NCBI GenBank assembly: GCA_004193595.1
Contig: RPGQ01000029.1
Location: 1 to 64,000 of the forward strand
Source: Desulfobacteraceae bacterium Eth-SRB2
GTDB lineage: Bacteria > Desulfobacterota > Desulfobacteria > Desulfobacterales > UBA11574
Direction: 5' to 3'
DNA length: 64,000 nt
In this document: positions 1-9,208 of the stretch, one piece after another
How positions within the stretch are numbered: the first letter of the stretch is position 1
Layout of the letters: every line of letters begins with the position of its first letter
Program-made: the position numbers and the translations under genes
Notes under the pieces: generated by a model
Database searches by the model: none
The model's input: only the letters and a program-made list of their open reading frames with translations
What the model was told of the DNA's origin: nothing

Positions 1-190
1 TGCGAGACCGTTTTAAAAAGCCTATTGATAAGTGTAACATGTTGTTATATAAAGAAATATGCAATTACTACAATTATGACCTTAAATTATGTTATTTCAA
101 TACGTTATAGAGACTCGCAACATAAGTGTCAAAGCTTGAATTATGAATTAATGTTTGACAATTAAGTCGCTATGATTTAGTAGAATCCAT
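1..190. other. AT-rich region upstream of the RAYT gene
   Basis: No gene is visible here. The last ~60 bases, from the caaagcttgaatt stretch onward, recur in diverged form at 16,258-16,336. This suggests that the stretch belongs to the RAYT unit as its promoter and leader. No clear terminator or RNA gene was seen. Confidence 0.5.
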
Positions 191-1156
191 ATGGGCAGAG
201 CATGGCGAATTGAATATGAAGGGGCATTATATCACTTAATGTCCCGTGGAAATGACGGACAGGATATTTATTTAAACGACGATGATCGAAATTTGTTTTT
301 AGAAACGATTTCGGAGATGTCGGAACGTTTTGAAGTAGATATCTTTGCCTATGTTTTAATGTCCAATCATTATCATCTTTTGGTAAGAACCAACCGGGCA
401 AATTTAAAAAAGGCAATGCAGTGGTTTGGTACCACCTATACCCGAAGATTCAATAACCGAAACTTTAAAAAAGGTCATTTGTTCCAAGGGCGCTATAAAA
501 GTATCCTGGTTCAAAATGATGCATACCTGATGCAACTTTCCTGTTATATCCATCGAAATCCATTAAGAGCTGGAATCGTAAGACGTTTGATAGACTATAA
601 ATGGAGCAGCTATCCAATCTATGCCTATGCTAAGAAAGGCCCGGCCTGGTTATCCACTCAATTAATTTGGTCATATTTTAAAGCCGCTGATAAACATAAG
701 CAATATCGGGAAAAGGTTCAAAAATATGCAAAGGAAGAGAAGCGTCTTTTAGAGGATATTCACCATGGTATGATTTTAGGCGCTAAAAAATTTATAAATA
801 AAATTCGAAAGCAGTTTTTGCCGGATATTCCCCATAATGATTTGCCTCAGCAAAAGCAATTGGCAAAACATATCAAATTAGATGATGTATTAAAAAAATC
901 TGCTAAAGTCGTTCAAATCGATCTTGATAAATGCGTTCAGGGAAAACGATTGCGTGGTATAGATAAGCACAAGCGTGATTTGCTCGTTTATTTGCTTTGG
1001 AATAAAGGATTGATGACCAATGAACAGTTAGGGCGTCTTTTCAATATAAGTCACTCCGCTATCAGTCATAGTGTAAAAGTATTTAAAGAGAAGATGATAA
1101 ATGATAAAAAAGTGAAAATCCAATTTGATAAACTTAATTCACAATTCGGGCTTTGA
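191..1156 (+). CDS. REP-associated tyrosine transposase (RAYT, Y1_Tnp) with C-terminal DnaA-like HTH
   Basis: This is a HUH/Y1 single-strand transposase of the REP-associated family (IS200-related), a family that acts on REP/BIME palindromes. The N-terminal half shows YHLMSRGND, the HUH-type motif SNHYHLLVRT near residues 58-67, then GHLFQGRYKS and YIHRNPLRAG, all characteristic of Y1_Tnp. Residues ~230-321 look like a DnaA-type helix-turn-helix (NEQLGRLFNISHSAISHSV), common in longer RAYTs. At 321 aa it is full length, begins at the first ATG and shows no damage. Three remnants of the same family lie nearby (3,340-3,527, 5,038-5,200 and 16,258-16,336), so the family was once multicopy here. 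The function assignment is firm; its present activity is unknown. Confidence 0.9.
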   Translation: MGRAWRIEYEGALYHLMSRGNDGQDIYLNDDDRNLFLETISEMSERFEVDIFAYVLMSNHYHLLVRTNRANLKKAMQWFGTTYTRRFNNRNFKKGHLFQGRYKSILVQNDAYLMQLSCYIHRNPLRAGIVRRLIDYKWSSYPIYAYAKKGPAWLSTQLIWSYFKAADKHKQYREKVQKYAKEEKRLLEDIHHGMILGAKKFINKIRKQFLPDIPHNDLPQQKQLAKHIKLDDVLKKSAKVVQIDLDKCVQGKRLRGIDKHKRDLLVYLLWNKGLMTNEQLGRLFNISHSAISHSVKVFKEKMINDKKVKIQFDKLNSQFGL

Positions 1157-1194
1157 CACGAAAGTGCATGCGGTTGTTTTTAAGGAGAGGAGAA

Positions 1195-2316
1195 ATGAAA
1201 ATGTCGGCTTACAAAAATCTTTTTAAACCTTTAAAACTGGACGGCCTGAGATTGAAAAATCGTATTACCATGGCACCCTTATATCTGGGCTATGCCACTT
1301 TAGGTGGGAGGATATCTCCGCTGTTGCTTTACTATTACAAAGAAATGGCGCAAAGCGGGGCAGCAATGATTATGGTCGAAAACGCAAGTATAACGCCGAA
1401 TGGGAGCGGATCACCTCGAACCATAAGATGTGACCACAATCGATACTTAAACGGCCTTGAAGTGCTTGCCAATACCATAAAAAATGAAAAGAGCCTAGCC
1501 GGTCTTCAGATTAATCACGCAGGACGGTTTGCTCATGTTGCAGAACCAGTAGCACCATCAGTTGTTCCGGCATTTGGGAAACTTCCTCGGGCGCTTACCA
1601 AAAGGGAGATGACAACCATTCAGAAACAGTTTGCCAACGCTGCTTTAAGAGCTAAAAAGTCAGGATTTGATTTGGTAGAACTCCATGGAGGGACCGGCTA
1701 CCTCCTTGCCCAGTTTGTATCACCAAGGTCCAATCAGCGGACCGACGCTTACGGTGGGTCGATTGAAAATCGTATCAAATTTCCTATAGAAGTTTTAAAA
1801 TGTGTAAAAGATACCGTAGGAAATTTTCCGGTTGGATATCGTTTTCTGGTGGATGAGTGGCTTCCAGACGGTCTTAAGGCAAAAGAATCCATCGTGCTGG
1901 CCAAAGGTTTGGAGAAGGAGGGAGTTGCTTATATATCGACCATGGGCGGGACTTATGAATCTTTTTTTCTTCCAGAGATCATTAACAAGGCCAAAAGACC
2001 CGGTTACATGGTATCCTTGGCCGCAACTATCAAAAAGGCAGTGGGAGTACCTATTCTTGCGGCAGGACGAATTTCAACTCCGGCAAAGGCGGAGTCTATT
2101 TTGCAGAAAAAAAGTGCGGATCTTATCGGATTGGCCCGTATGTTATGGGTTGATCCGGAATGGCCGAAAAAGGCTAGAAAAGGAGATGATCGATCAATCC
2201 TAAAATGCAGTCCTAAATGTGATGCGTGTCTGCAACTGGTTATGCAGGGTAAGCCGGCCTACTGTCCAAAATGGGGTAAGGAAAAAAGTGCGGCATATCG
2301 TGAACTGTTCCAATAA
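1195..2316 (+). CDS. Old yellow enzyme family NADH:flavin oxidoreductase
   Basis: This is an FMN-binding TIM-barrel oxidoreductase (PF00724). Family hallmarks are visible: QINHAGR, then a HGGTGYLLAQF segment followed by SPRSN and RTDAYGGSIENR (FMN/substrate loop and the usual RTDxYGGSxxNR). A C-terminal cysteine set (CSPKCDACLQLVMQGKPAYC) matches the [4Fe-4S] motif of 2,4-dienoyl-CoA-reductase-type members. The Rossmann FAD/NAD domain of those larger enzymes is absent, so this is the short, barrel-only form and needs a separate electron donor. I prefer the ATG at 1,195 (or 1,201) because GGAGAGG lies just upstream; an upstream TTG at 1,153 would overlap the preceding gene. The substrate cannot be told from sequence; ene-reductase or dienoyl-CoA chemistry is likely. 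Confidence 0.85.
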   Translation: MKMSAYKNLFKPLKLDGLRLKNRITMAPLYLGYATLGGRISPLLLYYYKEMAQSGAAMIMVENASITPNGSGSPRTIRCDHNRYLNGLEVLANTIKNEKSLAGLQINHAGRFAHVAEPVAPSVVPAFGKLPRALTKREMTTIQKQFANAALRAKKSGFDLVELHGGTGYLLAQFVSPRSNQRTDAYGGSIENRIKFPIEVLKCVKDTVGNFPVGYRFLVDEWLPDGLKAKESIVLAKGLEKEGVAYISTMGGTYESFFLPEIINKAKRPGYMVSLAATIKKAVGVPILAAGRISTPAKAESILQKKSADLIGLARMLWVDPEWPKKARKGDDRSILKCSPKCDACLQLVMQGKPAYCPKWGKEKSAAYRELFQ

Positions 2317-2622
2317 ATGTTAACAATCCATTTAAGTAGAAATGGGAATCAAGTCTATGATGTTGTGATGTTGGGGACGTCCATTGGAATATTGGTTGAC
2401 AACTGATTGGTGGGAAAAGTGCGACGGGGTTGAAATTGTGCGTTTTGTTTTGGTTTTTGAACCCCGGTTGAACACCCGGAAGGTGCCGGTTCAAAAGGAC
2501 AGGCGGGGCCGGCGGGATGGACAGAGTACTGCAGTGGCAAAATAATGAATAACGAAGTATTTAAATCAGAGGATACCGGGTTAAGTAAATAGGCAAGTCG
2601 TAGACTTGAATGGAATTTTATA
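2317..2622. other. Intergenic region between the convergent flavoprotein and DUF5615 genes
   Basis: No coding signal was found. The stretch around 2,459-2,500 contains imperfect inverted repeats (ccccggttgaa / ttcaaccgg-like halves) that could form a weak hairpin, but there is no U-tract, so I do not call a terminator. Confidence 0.3.
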
Positions 2623-2985
2623 TCACAATGAAAATATTAAGGGTCTAAACCGATATCTATTGCCATAAATGACAACAAAATGACCGGGAAGACGTTCCGC
2701 ATAATTATCAATCAAGCCCTTCAACCGAGGCCATTTCATGTGCCTTTCTCTTACGTCAATTCTGATCAAAACGATACCCACTGAAGGTTTTCTGAGGCGA
2801 TATACAAGCTCTCCAAAATCCTTATCCTCAGTTAATAAAATACGTCCATCATTATAAGCAATTGTCAAAACTTCATCGTCTGAAGAGCCTGTTTTTTGCT
2901 CTATTACATATTTAACATCATACCCGAAATTTCTTAAAGAAGCTACTAAAACGGCATCACAACATTCATCGGCTAAAAATTTCAA
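2623..2985 (-). CDS. DUF5615 PIN-like protein, probable toxin of a type II TA pair
   Basis: This 120-aa protein of the DUF5615 (Mut7-C/PIN-like nuclease) family has the family start MKFLADEC and an acidic centre TEDKDFGEL, in which the Asp residues would coordinate metal. It lies 11 bases downstream of, and in the same direction as, a DUF433 gene, the usual antitoxin partner. This supports a toxin-antitoxin module. RNase activity is inferred from the fold, not shown. The gene is intact, with no truncation. Confidence 0.85.
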   Translation of the reverse strand: MKFLADECCDAVLVASLRNFGYDVKYVIEQKTGSSDDEVLTIAYNDGRILLTEDKDFGELVYRLRKPSVGIVLIRIDVRERHMKWPRLKGLIDNYAERLPGHFVVIYGNRYRFRPLIFSL

Positions 2986-2996
2986 TCCATCCCCTT

Positions 2997-3221
2997 CTAA
3001 ACAAAAGCAATTTCTTCGTCAGCCAAATAATCCGCTGCAAATTCATGGGCTGCAAGTATGTCTTTCCGTGTTAGATGAGGATGATCGGTAATTATTTCTT
3101 CGATTGTCATCTCTCCAGCCAACTTGCGCATAATTTGTTCTACTGTAATACGTGTATTTTTTATTACGGGTTTTCCGAACATGATCTCCGGATTCATTTC
3201 AATTCTATTGTGTTTTTTCAT
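2997..3221 (-). CDS. DUF433 protein, probable antitoxin
   Basis: This 74-aa DUF433-family protein carries the typical N-terminal motif GKPVIKNTRITVEQIM and a winged-helix-like C-terminal half (LTRKDILAAHEFAADYL). DUF433 proteins are small DNA-binding antitoxins that precede DUF5615 toxins, and the order and short gap here match. The pair is presumably autoregulated from the AT-rich upstream region (3,222-3,290). The gene is complete. Confidence 0.85.
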   Translation of the reverse strand: MKKHNRIEMNPEIMFGKPVIKNTRITVEQIMRKLAGEMTIEEIITDHPHLTRKDILAAHEFAADYLADEEIAFV

Positions 3222-3339
3222 TTTTTAAATTCTCACATATTTTAACATAATAAATATTTAATAATTAATTTATCACAGCTTTAAAGAAAATGCAATCTAA
3301 TCGAAAAACAACGTCAAAAACAACGGTGTCAGAGCTTCA

Positions 3340-3527
3340 TTTCAAAAACGTTATAAGTCCATGGTTTGTCAGGAGGATGTTTATCTGAAAGCGCTGGTTC
3401 GATATATTCACCTAAATCTGTTGCGGGCGCGTCTGGTCAAGGATCTTAAAGAGCTAAACCGAAATCCCTGGTCGGGTCACTCAGCGCTTGCCGGTAAAGT
3501 TAAGAGGGGATGGCAGGATACAAAGTA
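3340..3527 (+). pseudogene. RAYT transposase fragment (C-terminal part of Y1 domain)
   Basis: Reading this strand gives a peptide beginning QKRYKSMVCQEDVYL, then RYIHLNLLRARLV and LNRNPWSGHSAL. This matches the GRYKS and YIHRNPLRAG region of REP-associated transposases. There is no start codon and no HUH motif; only the last third of a Y1 domain survives. It is more diverged from the 191-1156 RAYT than a recent copy would be (HLNLLRAR instead of HRNPLRAG), resembling a different RAYT subfamily. Confidence 0.75.
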
Positions 3528-3766
3528 AGACAACCGGGTCAGGTCGTCATTCTTGACAAAGAGCTTGGTAAAAGGATAGGAACTTGCGGGACATTAAATT
3601 ATAAGTTTTCTCGATGGATGGGTAGAATTATATATTTATAGGGGCGTCTTGCTGATTGATATCGCTCAACTTGACGCCAAAGGACAGCGCAAGTTAGCAT
3701 GGGACAATAAATCCACTAACTTTACAAGAAAAACGGCAAGTAATTTAAGAGCAATCGAGGAAGTTA

Positions 3767-4786
3767 ATGTTGCCGGAATTGAAAAAAGCGATTATGAAGT
3801 TCGTGCCTGATTATTTTTCCTGGGATAAAAAGCGCCAGGAACAATACCGCGTTGACACACCGGAAGAGGATGCCTTTAAGATCATGCAGTACCTCTTGAG
3901 AGAGCTGTTTGATATTTCTGTTTACAACGATGATGAGGTAGAGGACGCATGGCGGGCAATGAACGAGGTGCAATGTTCAAAAATTAACGCCACATTGCTC
4001 CCCATAAAAGGGATTGGTGAAGATTTCTTTTACTTGAATGAAGCCTTCCCCAGTCAAAAAAACCTGCTCAGTTTTGAGACGCTTTATGATTACGATTTTG
4101 ATGATTATAAGTTCCAGGAAGACTCCCGCAAGAAAGAGCAAAAAGATTATGAAAAAAAACCATATAGAGGTTCGCTGTATTTAACTTGGGCACGTTTGAT
4201 GATAGACGACTCTTTCAGCTATGGCTTGCTAAGCATGGTTGCCGGCTACCTCTACTGTCAGCTTGATGAATATGGGAATGATTATATGGAAAAGTTGATT
4301 CCGCACGAATTCATACATGGAAAAAACCATGGAAAAGCTCAGGGTGATGGCTATCTGTTTGATCTTAAAATTGAGGCCAAAGGCCTGGAATCGCAGCTGG
4401 ACGAACTGAAACATCGTTTCTGGAAACACCTAAGCGAGATGTATGAAAGGCTTATGGATGAATTTGACAAAAAGTCGAAGCAGCGCGTGTTTATTTTGAA
4501 TCAGAGTCAGGTGGGTAATCCAAATCATCACTTTCTGTTTACCGACAAGGAGATTTTGAAACGCATTCATTTCAAAACTTTCATGCGTTGTTGCTGTGCC
4601 GCTGAACAGACGGATCACTCTTTGCTTTCTCGAAAACTGGAAGAAGAAAAACAGTTGTTAACAAAATATCTGGATAACCAATATAAAGACATTATGGAGA
4701 ATTTTGATCCCAAAATCGTAAGGTTTCGAAAAAAATACAAAGTGATCTTCCACAGAGATTCCGGTTTTCACGAGCTACTGGATTAA
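3767..4786 (+). CDS. Hypothetical 339-aa protein
   Basis: This is an open frame starting at ATG 3,767, rich in charged residues, with no signal peptide or membrane segment and no domain I recognise. The middle (residues ~130-190) has aromatic and acidic clusters; residues ~285-320 are predicted helical or coiled (SRKLEEEKQLLTKYLDNQYK). The sequence is free of internal stops and its codon use fits its neighbours, so it is probably expressed. It stands alone between two RAYT remnants, which suggests an accessory (mobile-neighbourhood) gene. No function is proposed. Confidence 0.6.
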   Translation: MLPELKKAIMKFVPDYFSWDKKRQEQYRVDTPEEDAFKIMQYLLRELFDISVYNDDEVEDAWRAMNEVQCSKINATLLPIKGIGEDFFYLNEAFPSQKNLLSFETLYDYDFDDYKFQEDSRKKEQKDYEKKPYRGSLYLTWARLMIDDSFSYGLLSMVAGYLYCQLDEYGNDYMEKLIPHEFIHGKNHGKAQGDGYLFDLKIEAKGLESQLDELKHRFWKHLSEMYERLMDEFDKKSKQRVFILNQSQVGNPNHHFLFTDKEILKRIHFKTFMRCCCAAEQTDHSLLSRKLEEEKQLLTKYLDNQYKDIMENFDPKIVRFRKKYKVIFHRDSGFHELLD

Positions 4787-4893
4787 AATTTTCTTTTCTA
4801 TGTGGTAAAAGACAAGGGGGTCGCCTATTAAAGGGCGGGTCAAGAGAAAAAACACCTCTGCCTGCAAAAAAAATACATTTTTTCGCTTGAGCC

Positions 4894-4929
4894 TTGATGG
4901 ATTCGAAAGAGCTTTTTTGAATCCATCAA
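4894..4929. terminator. Strong hairpin downstream of the 339-aa gene
   Basis: A perfect 11-base inverted repeat (ttgatggattc / gaatccatcaa) encloses a 14-base loop containing aaagagctttttt. It lies ~110 bases after the stop of the preceding gene. The lack of a U-tract directly after the stem makes rho-independent termination uncertain; it may be a repeat-derived hairpin. Confidence 0.4.
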
Positions 4930-5037
4930 CCGATACGTTCAGAACAGCACCGTGTAGCCTTATGGCCTGTTCCACACCCGTTATTTCCTTTCGATCATTT
5001 CAGGCGGTCACCAATAATATCAAAAGTTCAAAGAGAT

Positions 5038-5200
5038 AACCGCGACCTATTGGTGTTTTTTGTTTGGAAGACAGGTATATTGACAAACGAAAAAATCGGT
5101 GGTTTATTTGGAATGACGTAGTCCTCGATCAGCCATATCATAAGGTCGTTAAGGTTGAGAATGGAGGAAACGCATAACTTAAAAAAAAATTCAACCAAAT
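5038..5200 (+). pseudogene. RAYT C-terminal fragment (DnaA-like HTH part)
   Basis: Translation from 5,038 gives NRDLLVFFVWKTGILTNEKIGGLFGMT, a stop (TAG at 5,119), then SSISHIIRSLRLRM. It aligns by eye with the C-terminus of the intact RAYT at 191-1156 (KRDLLVYLLWNKGLMTNEQL, then GRLFNISHSAISHSV). Only the C-terminal HTH portion remains, with a nonsense mutation, so this is a decayed copy. Confidence 0.75.
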
Positions 5201-5261
5201 TTATTCACTATTCAAGGTAACAACAATAGCCGCTATAAAACAAGGTAAAGGGGGGTACACA

Positions 5262-6023
5262 ATGGATCAACCAATTAAAATCATGCCGTGCCTAGATATG
5301 CAGAACGGACGCGTCGTCAAGGGCATCCACTTCGTGAACATTCGAGACGCTGGTGATCCGGTCGAATGCGCACGAGCGTATTGTGACTCTGGCGCAGACG
5401 AACTGGCGCTTCTGGATATCACAGCCACGGTGGAAGGTAGAGCCACCTTGCTCGACGTAGTCAAACGCGTTGCCGAGGTCACGACAGTGCCATTTACCGT
5501 TGGCGGCGGGATTTCTGATACGAAATCGGCCGAGCGGGTGCTAAACGCGGGCGCAAACAAGGTATCGACCAGCAGCGCCGCCTTTCGGAAGCCTGAACTG
5601 GTGGCAGAAATGGTCAAAGCGCTGGGTGCCGAGAAGGTGACGGTGGCCATCGACGTGGATCGGAACGAGGGAATGCCCTCAGGCTATGAAGTCTATATTG
5701 ATGGGGGACGGACAGCTACTGGTGCAGACGCGATCGAATGGGCAAAGCGTGTTGACGGATACGGTGTTCCGGTTATTCTGCCTACCAGCAAAGCGGGCGA
5801 CGGCGTGCAGACCGGTTATGATTTGCCGGTGATCAGGGCGATTAAGGAAGCGGTCTCGGCCGACGTGGTGGCCTCCGGTGGCGCAGGGGAATTGGAGCAT
5901 TTCTATCAGGCAGTCCAAGCGGGTGCTACAGTCTTGCTTGCCGCTTCGGTGTTCCATTTTGGGATCATTGGGATTGGCGACTTGAAGGACTACCTCCGGG
6001 GCCGAGGCGTTACTATCCGCTGA
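5262..6023 (+). CDS. hisF: Imidazole glycerol phosphate synthase subunit HisF (isolated, slightly divergent)
   Basis: HisF is the cyclase subunit of IGP synthase, converting PRFAR plus ammonia (from HisH) to IGP and AICAR in histidine synthesis. The 253-aa (beta/alpha)8 barrel has IMPCLDMQNGRVVKG (catalytic Asp near residue 11), VPFTVGGGI, and AIDVDR (second catalytic Asp near 130). The usual SMDRDGT segment reads TSKAGDGVQTGYDL, so the canonical DRDG loop is altered. A GGGGGG Shine-Dalgarno precedes ATG 5,262. No hisH, hisA or other his gene is adjacent, and the gene is visibly GC-richer than its AT-rich surroundings, which suggests transfer or relocation. It could be a paralogue used outside histidine synthesis. 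Confidence 0.85.
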   Translation: MDQPIKIMPCLDMQNGRVVKGIHFVNIRDAGDPVECARAYCDSGADELALLDITATVEGRATLLDVVKRVAEVTTVPFTVGGGISDTKSAERVLNAGANKVSTSSAAFRKPELVAEMVKALGAEKVTVAIDVDRNEGMPSGYEVYIDGGRTATGADAIEWAKRVDGYGVPVILPTSKAGDGVQTGYDLPVIRAIKEAVSADVVASGGAGELEHFYQAVQAGATVLLAASVFHFGIIGIGDLKDYLRGRGVTIR

Positions 6024-6061
6024 ATCATTTCCATATCCTTTGAAAGACAAAGAATTTGTCT

Positions 6062-8191
6062 TTAGCCGCTAATATGCGCAGACTTCTCACCGGAAATCTC
6101 CCTTTCTTCATCCTTGTAGATCAGAAGGAAGAAAAGACTTGAAAAAGCAGTGTAAATCCCGATAATCGCCAGGGATTTGGCAAATCCGAAAATCGAAGCC
6201 AGAACCCCTAATATAATCGGAGCCAGGACATTGCCGATTCTTTCTAATTGCCTATAAATGCCAATCCCGGAACCGAGGCCGACATCTTGAACCACACCTA
6301 ATTGGGATGCCAATTTGGCTTGGTTCGGTACGGAAAGTGAATGCACAGTGCCTAAAGACAGAATGCCGACAGCAATCATGAACGTATTATTAACAAAGAA
6401 AAAAGGAATCAGAATTATTCCTGAAAAGACTCCGCCGATAACAATAATTTGTTTAATGTTTCCATGCCGGTCAGACCACTTGGACATGGTTTGACTCAGA
6501 AGTATCATCACCAGACTGTACCCCATAATGTACCGTCCGGTATTTGACTGACTGTTGCCGAGTTCTTTTAAGAATAGCGGGGCTAAGTAGTAAATAAAAC
6601 CGATAAGACAAATTTTATTGGGAATACCCTGAAAGAGTGAAAGAGCGATAAAATTACGATCGGAAACCAAACGAGATATATCTTTAAAGGAGGGCAATGC
6701 AGAGATCATTTTTTTCAGCCACTCTCCGGGAGGTGGTTTGTATTTCACGGATTTGGTTATTTCAGGGCCCGGTGAAATAAAAAGATATAAAAAAACGATG
6801 GAGATCAAGGTCAGGACTGCGCCCACGGAAAACAATATGCGAAACCCGATACGATCCGCAATCATACCGCCGATGGCTGATCCGCATAACGTTCCGCCAT
6901 AAAAAGCGGAAAGGAAAATAGCCATCCCTTCAGCGCGATTATCCGAATTTGTTGTATCAACGATATACCCTTGAACCGTCATGTAAACAATGCCGAAACC
7001 GATACCGACAATGGCTCGATAGAGGATCAGCATGGTTATGGTTTGCGCGCTTCCGGTTAATAGTAAACCCATGCAACTGATCAAAGCCCCTGAAAGGAAT
7101 GCCTTTTTACGACCGAATATATCCGACCAGGCACCACCAAACGGTAAGCTGACAGCCGTAGAAAGCATGAAAGCTGAAATCGGTAATCCCAAAACCACCT
7201 CTTTGGAAATATTTAGTATGGGCTGATACAACTCATTTGCATACAAAGGCAAAAAAGAAATACTCAATGACTCGGCAAACACAAATAAAAAAATGGCCGG
7301 TCGAATAAGCACTGGATCGGAAATCGATACATCCAATGTCCTTGGTTTGCCGCTGAAGCTAAAATTATTCAAAAGCGATTCGATCTTTGTTAAGCGCTCA
7401 AGCAATGATGTATGCCAAACCGCCCTAACAGCATTGGTTTTCATAACACATTGCCAAACGATAACTAATTTAATCCATTTTTCTTTGAACACATAACGAT
7501 AATGATCAAAATATTGGATCATCATGTCTAAAAAATCAATTCCGGTTCGATGAAGCGGCCGGTCCAGACGTCCTTCGGAAAGATCAAGCTGGATCTCTCT
7601 TGCAACAATACGAACAGGGAGGGAAATCGTATGGGCTACAATAAAAAATAGAAAATCAAAAATGGAAATCATCGCAATAAGAATAATGGTACCTGTATCC
7701 AGGGCAATCTCTTTTACTTTTTTTAAGATCAACGCCCGATCCATTACGAGAATAAGGTTTCCCTCATATTTCTCATCAAAACCGGCCAACGGAAATCTCA
7801 ATGTATATTTTTCCTGTTTGGTGGGAAGGTTTAGCTGTTTTGTTTGCCTGGCTATGGATTCACTTCTTAGAAATGATTTTCGGTCACAATAGTATAAATA
7901 TTTATTTTCTTTGCCATTTATAACTATGTATTTTAAATAGGGGGAATCTGATAATGATCCTTTTAGCACTTTTTCCAGGCCGAACAATCTATCAATAGGT
8001 ATGCCCTTTTTTAATATGAAATCAAGATTGTCTTTTAATGTTTCGCCAACAATTATAAGATTCGACCGAAGTACAGCATAATATCGCTTTTGAAATGAGC
8101 GTACATTTACATACAGATAGAAAAGCTGCAAAATAATTGTAAATCCAAGTACGATGAATAATATCTTGCGTCTCAGGCTATAGCGCTTCAT
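6062..8191 (-). CDS. Two-TM extracytoplasmic sensor fused to an MFS transporter
   Basis: This 709-aa membrane protein has an unusual architecture. Residues ~10-30 and ~165-190 are two membrane segments bracketing a ~130-aa periplasmic sensor-like domain. A HAMP/linker-like stretch (~190-290) follows, and then a 12-helix Major Facilitator domain (~300-690) with the MFS loop motif GGAWSDIFGRKK near residue 356 and GMIADRIGFR. Its sensor half resembles the adjacent gene (GIPIDRLFGLEK versus GKSLDRFVGMDR). The start overlaps the stop of that gene by 4 bases (ATGA), implying translational coupling. The transported substrate is not predictable. A sensor fused to a secondary transporter suggests ligand-gated transport or a transporter used as a signalling output. 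Confidence 0.8.
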   Translation of the reverse strand: MKRYSLRRKILFIVLGFTIILQLFYLYVNVRSFQKRYYAVLRSNLIIVGETLKDNLDFILKKGIPIDRLFGLEKVLKGSLSDSPYLKYIVINGKENKYLYYCDRKSFLRSESIARQTKQLNLPTKQEKYTLRFPLAGFDEKYEGNLILVMDRALILKKVKEIALDTGTIILIAMISIFDFLFFIVAHTISLPVRIVAREIQLDLSEGRLDRPLHRTGIDFLDMMIQYFDHYRYVFKEKWIKLVIVWQCVMKTNAVRAVWHTSLLERLTKIESLLNNFSFSGKPRTLDVSISDPVLIRPAIFLFVFAESLSISFLPLYANELYQPILNISKEVVLGLPISAFMLSTAVSLPFGGAWSDIFGRKKAFLSGALISCMGLLLTGSAQTITMLILYRAIVGIGFGIVYMTVQGYIVDTTNSDNRAEGMAIFLSAFYGGTLCGSAIGGMIADRIGFRILFSVGAVLTLISIVFLYLFISPGPEITKSVKYKPPPGEWLKKMISALPSFKDISRLVSDRNFIALSLFQGIPNKICLIGFIYYLAPLFLKELGNSQSNTGRYIMGYSLVMILLSQTMSKWSDRHGNIKQIIVIGGVFSGIILIPFFFVNNTFMIAVGILSLGTVHSLSVPNQAKLASQLGVVQDVGLGSGIGIYRQLERIGNVLAPIILGVLASIFGFAKSLAIIGIYTAFSSLFFLLIYKDEEREISGEKSAHISG

Positions 8192-9129
8192 TCATCTTTC
8201 CCTTCTAGAATATCTCTCATTAATCTGGCTTCATAAAGCGCGGTTTTGCTGTCCACAGCCTGAGACTCAATTTCCAGCAAGGTCTCTTTCAAATCTTTTT
8301 CAACATTTCTTGTCTTATCAATAAATTTGGTTATCTCTATAATTAATTGCCTTGCTTCATCAGGAACGTGAAGAGAAAGGGGGTCTTTAATCCTTCCGGC
8401 AGTCATCTCTTTTTCGATAACAGCTGAAAGCTGACGACGAGCAGGATTTAGAAAAAGAAATTTAATCAACACTCCTGTTATAATAGCGGTCGCAATTATG
8501 GACAAACCAAGGATTTTGCATGAACTTTGAATTATTTCAGACTTTTGTTCATCAATCACTGATTTATTAAAAACCAATCCTAACATCCCCTTGTTACCGT
8601 AACTCGGTTCAATTGGGAGCAAGACATAGTATCGCCCACCATAGAAATGGGTTGCAGACCCGCCTTTTCTCCAACCGGAAAAATCATGAACAGGAATCGA
8701 TTTTGATTGCTCCAATCGTCTCATGAGGATCCGGCCTTGAGGATCATGCTTATCTGCAACTCCCTTTACTGCAATAAATTCGGCCTTTTCAGAAATAAAA
8801 AGGATTTTACCATCCGCAGCCGCTAGAAAAACTTCATCTAACTCCTTTGATTTTCTAAATAAAGGTTCAACCAATCGATCCATACCCACGAAACGGTCAA
8901 GACTTTTGCCGAATCTTAAAGATTGTTCGATTCGACGTTTAATGTCCTTGCCGATAATCTCATACTTGGAGGTCAGTGTCTTAATGAATATCTTTTCAAA
9001 CGAAAGAACGCTTAGAAAGGTGCCTAGTAATTGCGATAAAACAAGAACAGAAAAAACAATAAGGATTATTTTTATGCCAAAGCTGGAATATTTTCTTTTT
9101 GAGCCTATTAATGTGTCAATATGGTTCAT
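8188..9129 (-). CDS. Membrane sensor protein with periplasmic domain and no output domain
   Basis: This 313-aa protein has TM1 at ~20-42, a periplasmic sensory domain (~45-200), TM2 at ~205-228, then a HAMP-like and coiled-coil cytoplasmic tail (KEMTAGRIKDPLSLHVPDEAR, then a heptad-rich end). There is no histidine kinase, GGDEF, MCP or phosphatase domain. It is paralogous to the N-terminal half of the downstream MFS fusion (shared DR.G.D/E motif after TM1) and overlaps it by 4 bases. The likely role is a co-receptor or regulatory partner of the sensor-MFS protein; this is inference. Confidence 0.75.
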   Translation of the reverse strand: MNHIDTLIGSKRKYSSFGIKIILIVFSVLVLSQLLGTFLSVLSFEKIFIKTLTSKYEIIGKDIKRRIEQSLRFGKSLDRFVGMDRLVEPLFRKSKELDEVFLAAADGKILFISEKAEFIAVKGVADKHDPQGRILMRRLEQSKSIPVHDFSGWRKGGSATHFYGGRYYVLLPIEPSYGNKGMLGLVFNKSVIDEQKSEIIQSSCKILGLSIIATAIITGVLIKFLFLNPARRQLSAVIEKEMTAGRIKDPLSLHVPDEARQLIIEITKFIDKTRNVEKDLKETLLEIESQAVDSKTALYEARLMRDILEGKDE

Positions 9130-9208
9130 TATTATCTTATTCCACCCAGGAACATTAGGATTATCGTCCCTCTCAACCCTTAACCCGGATAAGCCGGAAA
9201 GTGACTAT

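Noticed and set aside
1153-1194. TTG start extending the flavoprotein 14 codons upstream
   Set aside because: It overlaps the end of the RAYT gene and has no ribosome site; ATG 1,195 follows GGAGAGG and fits family length.
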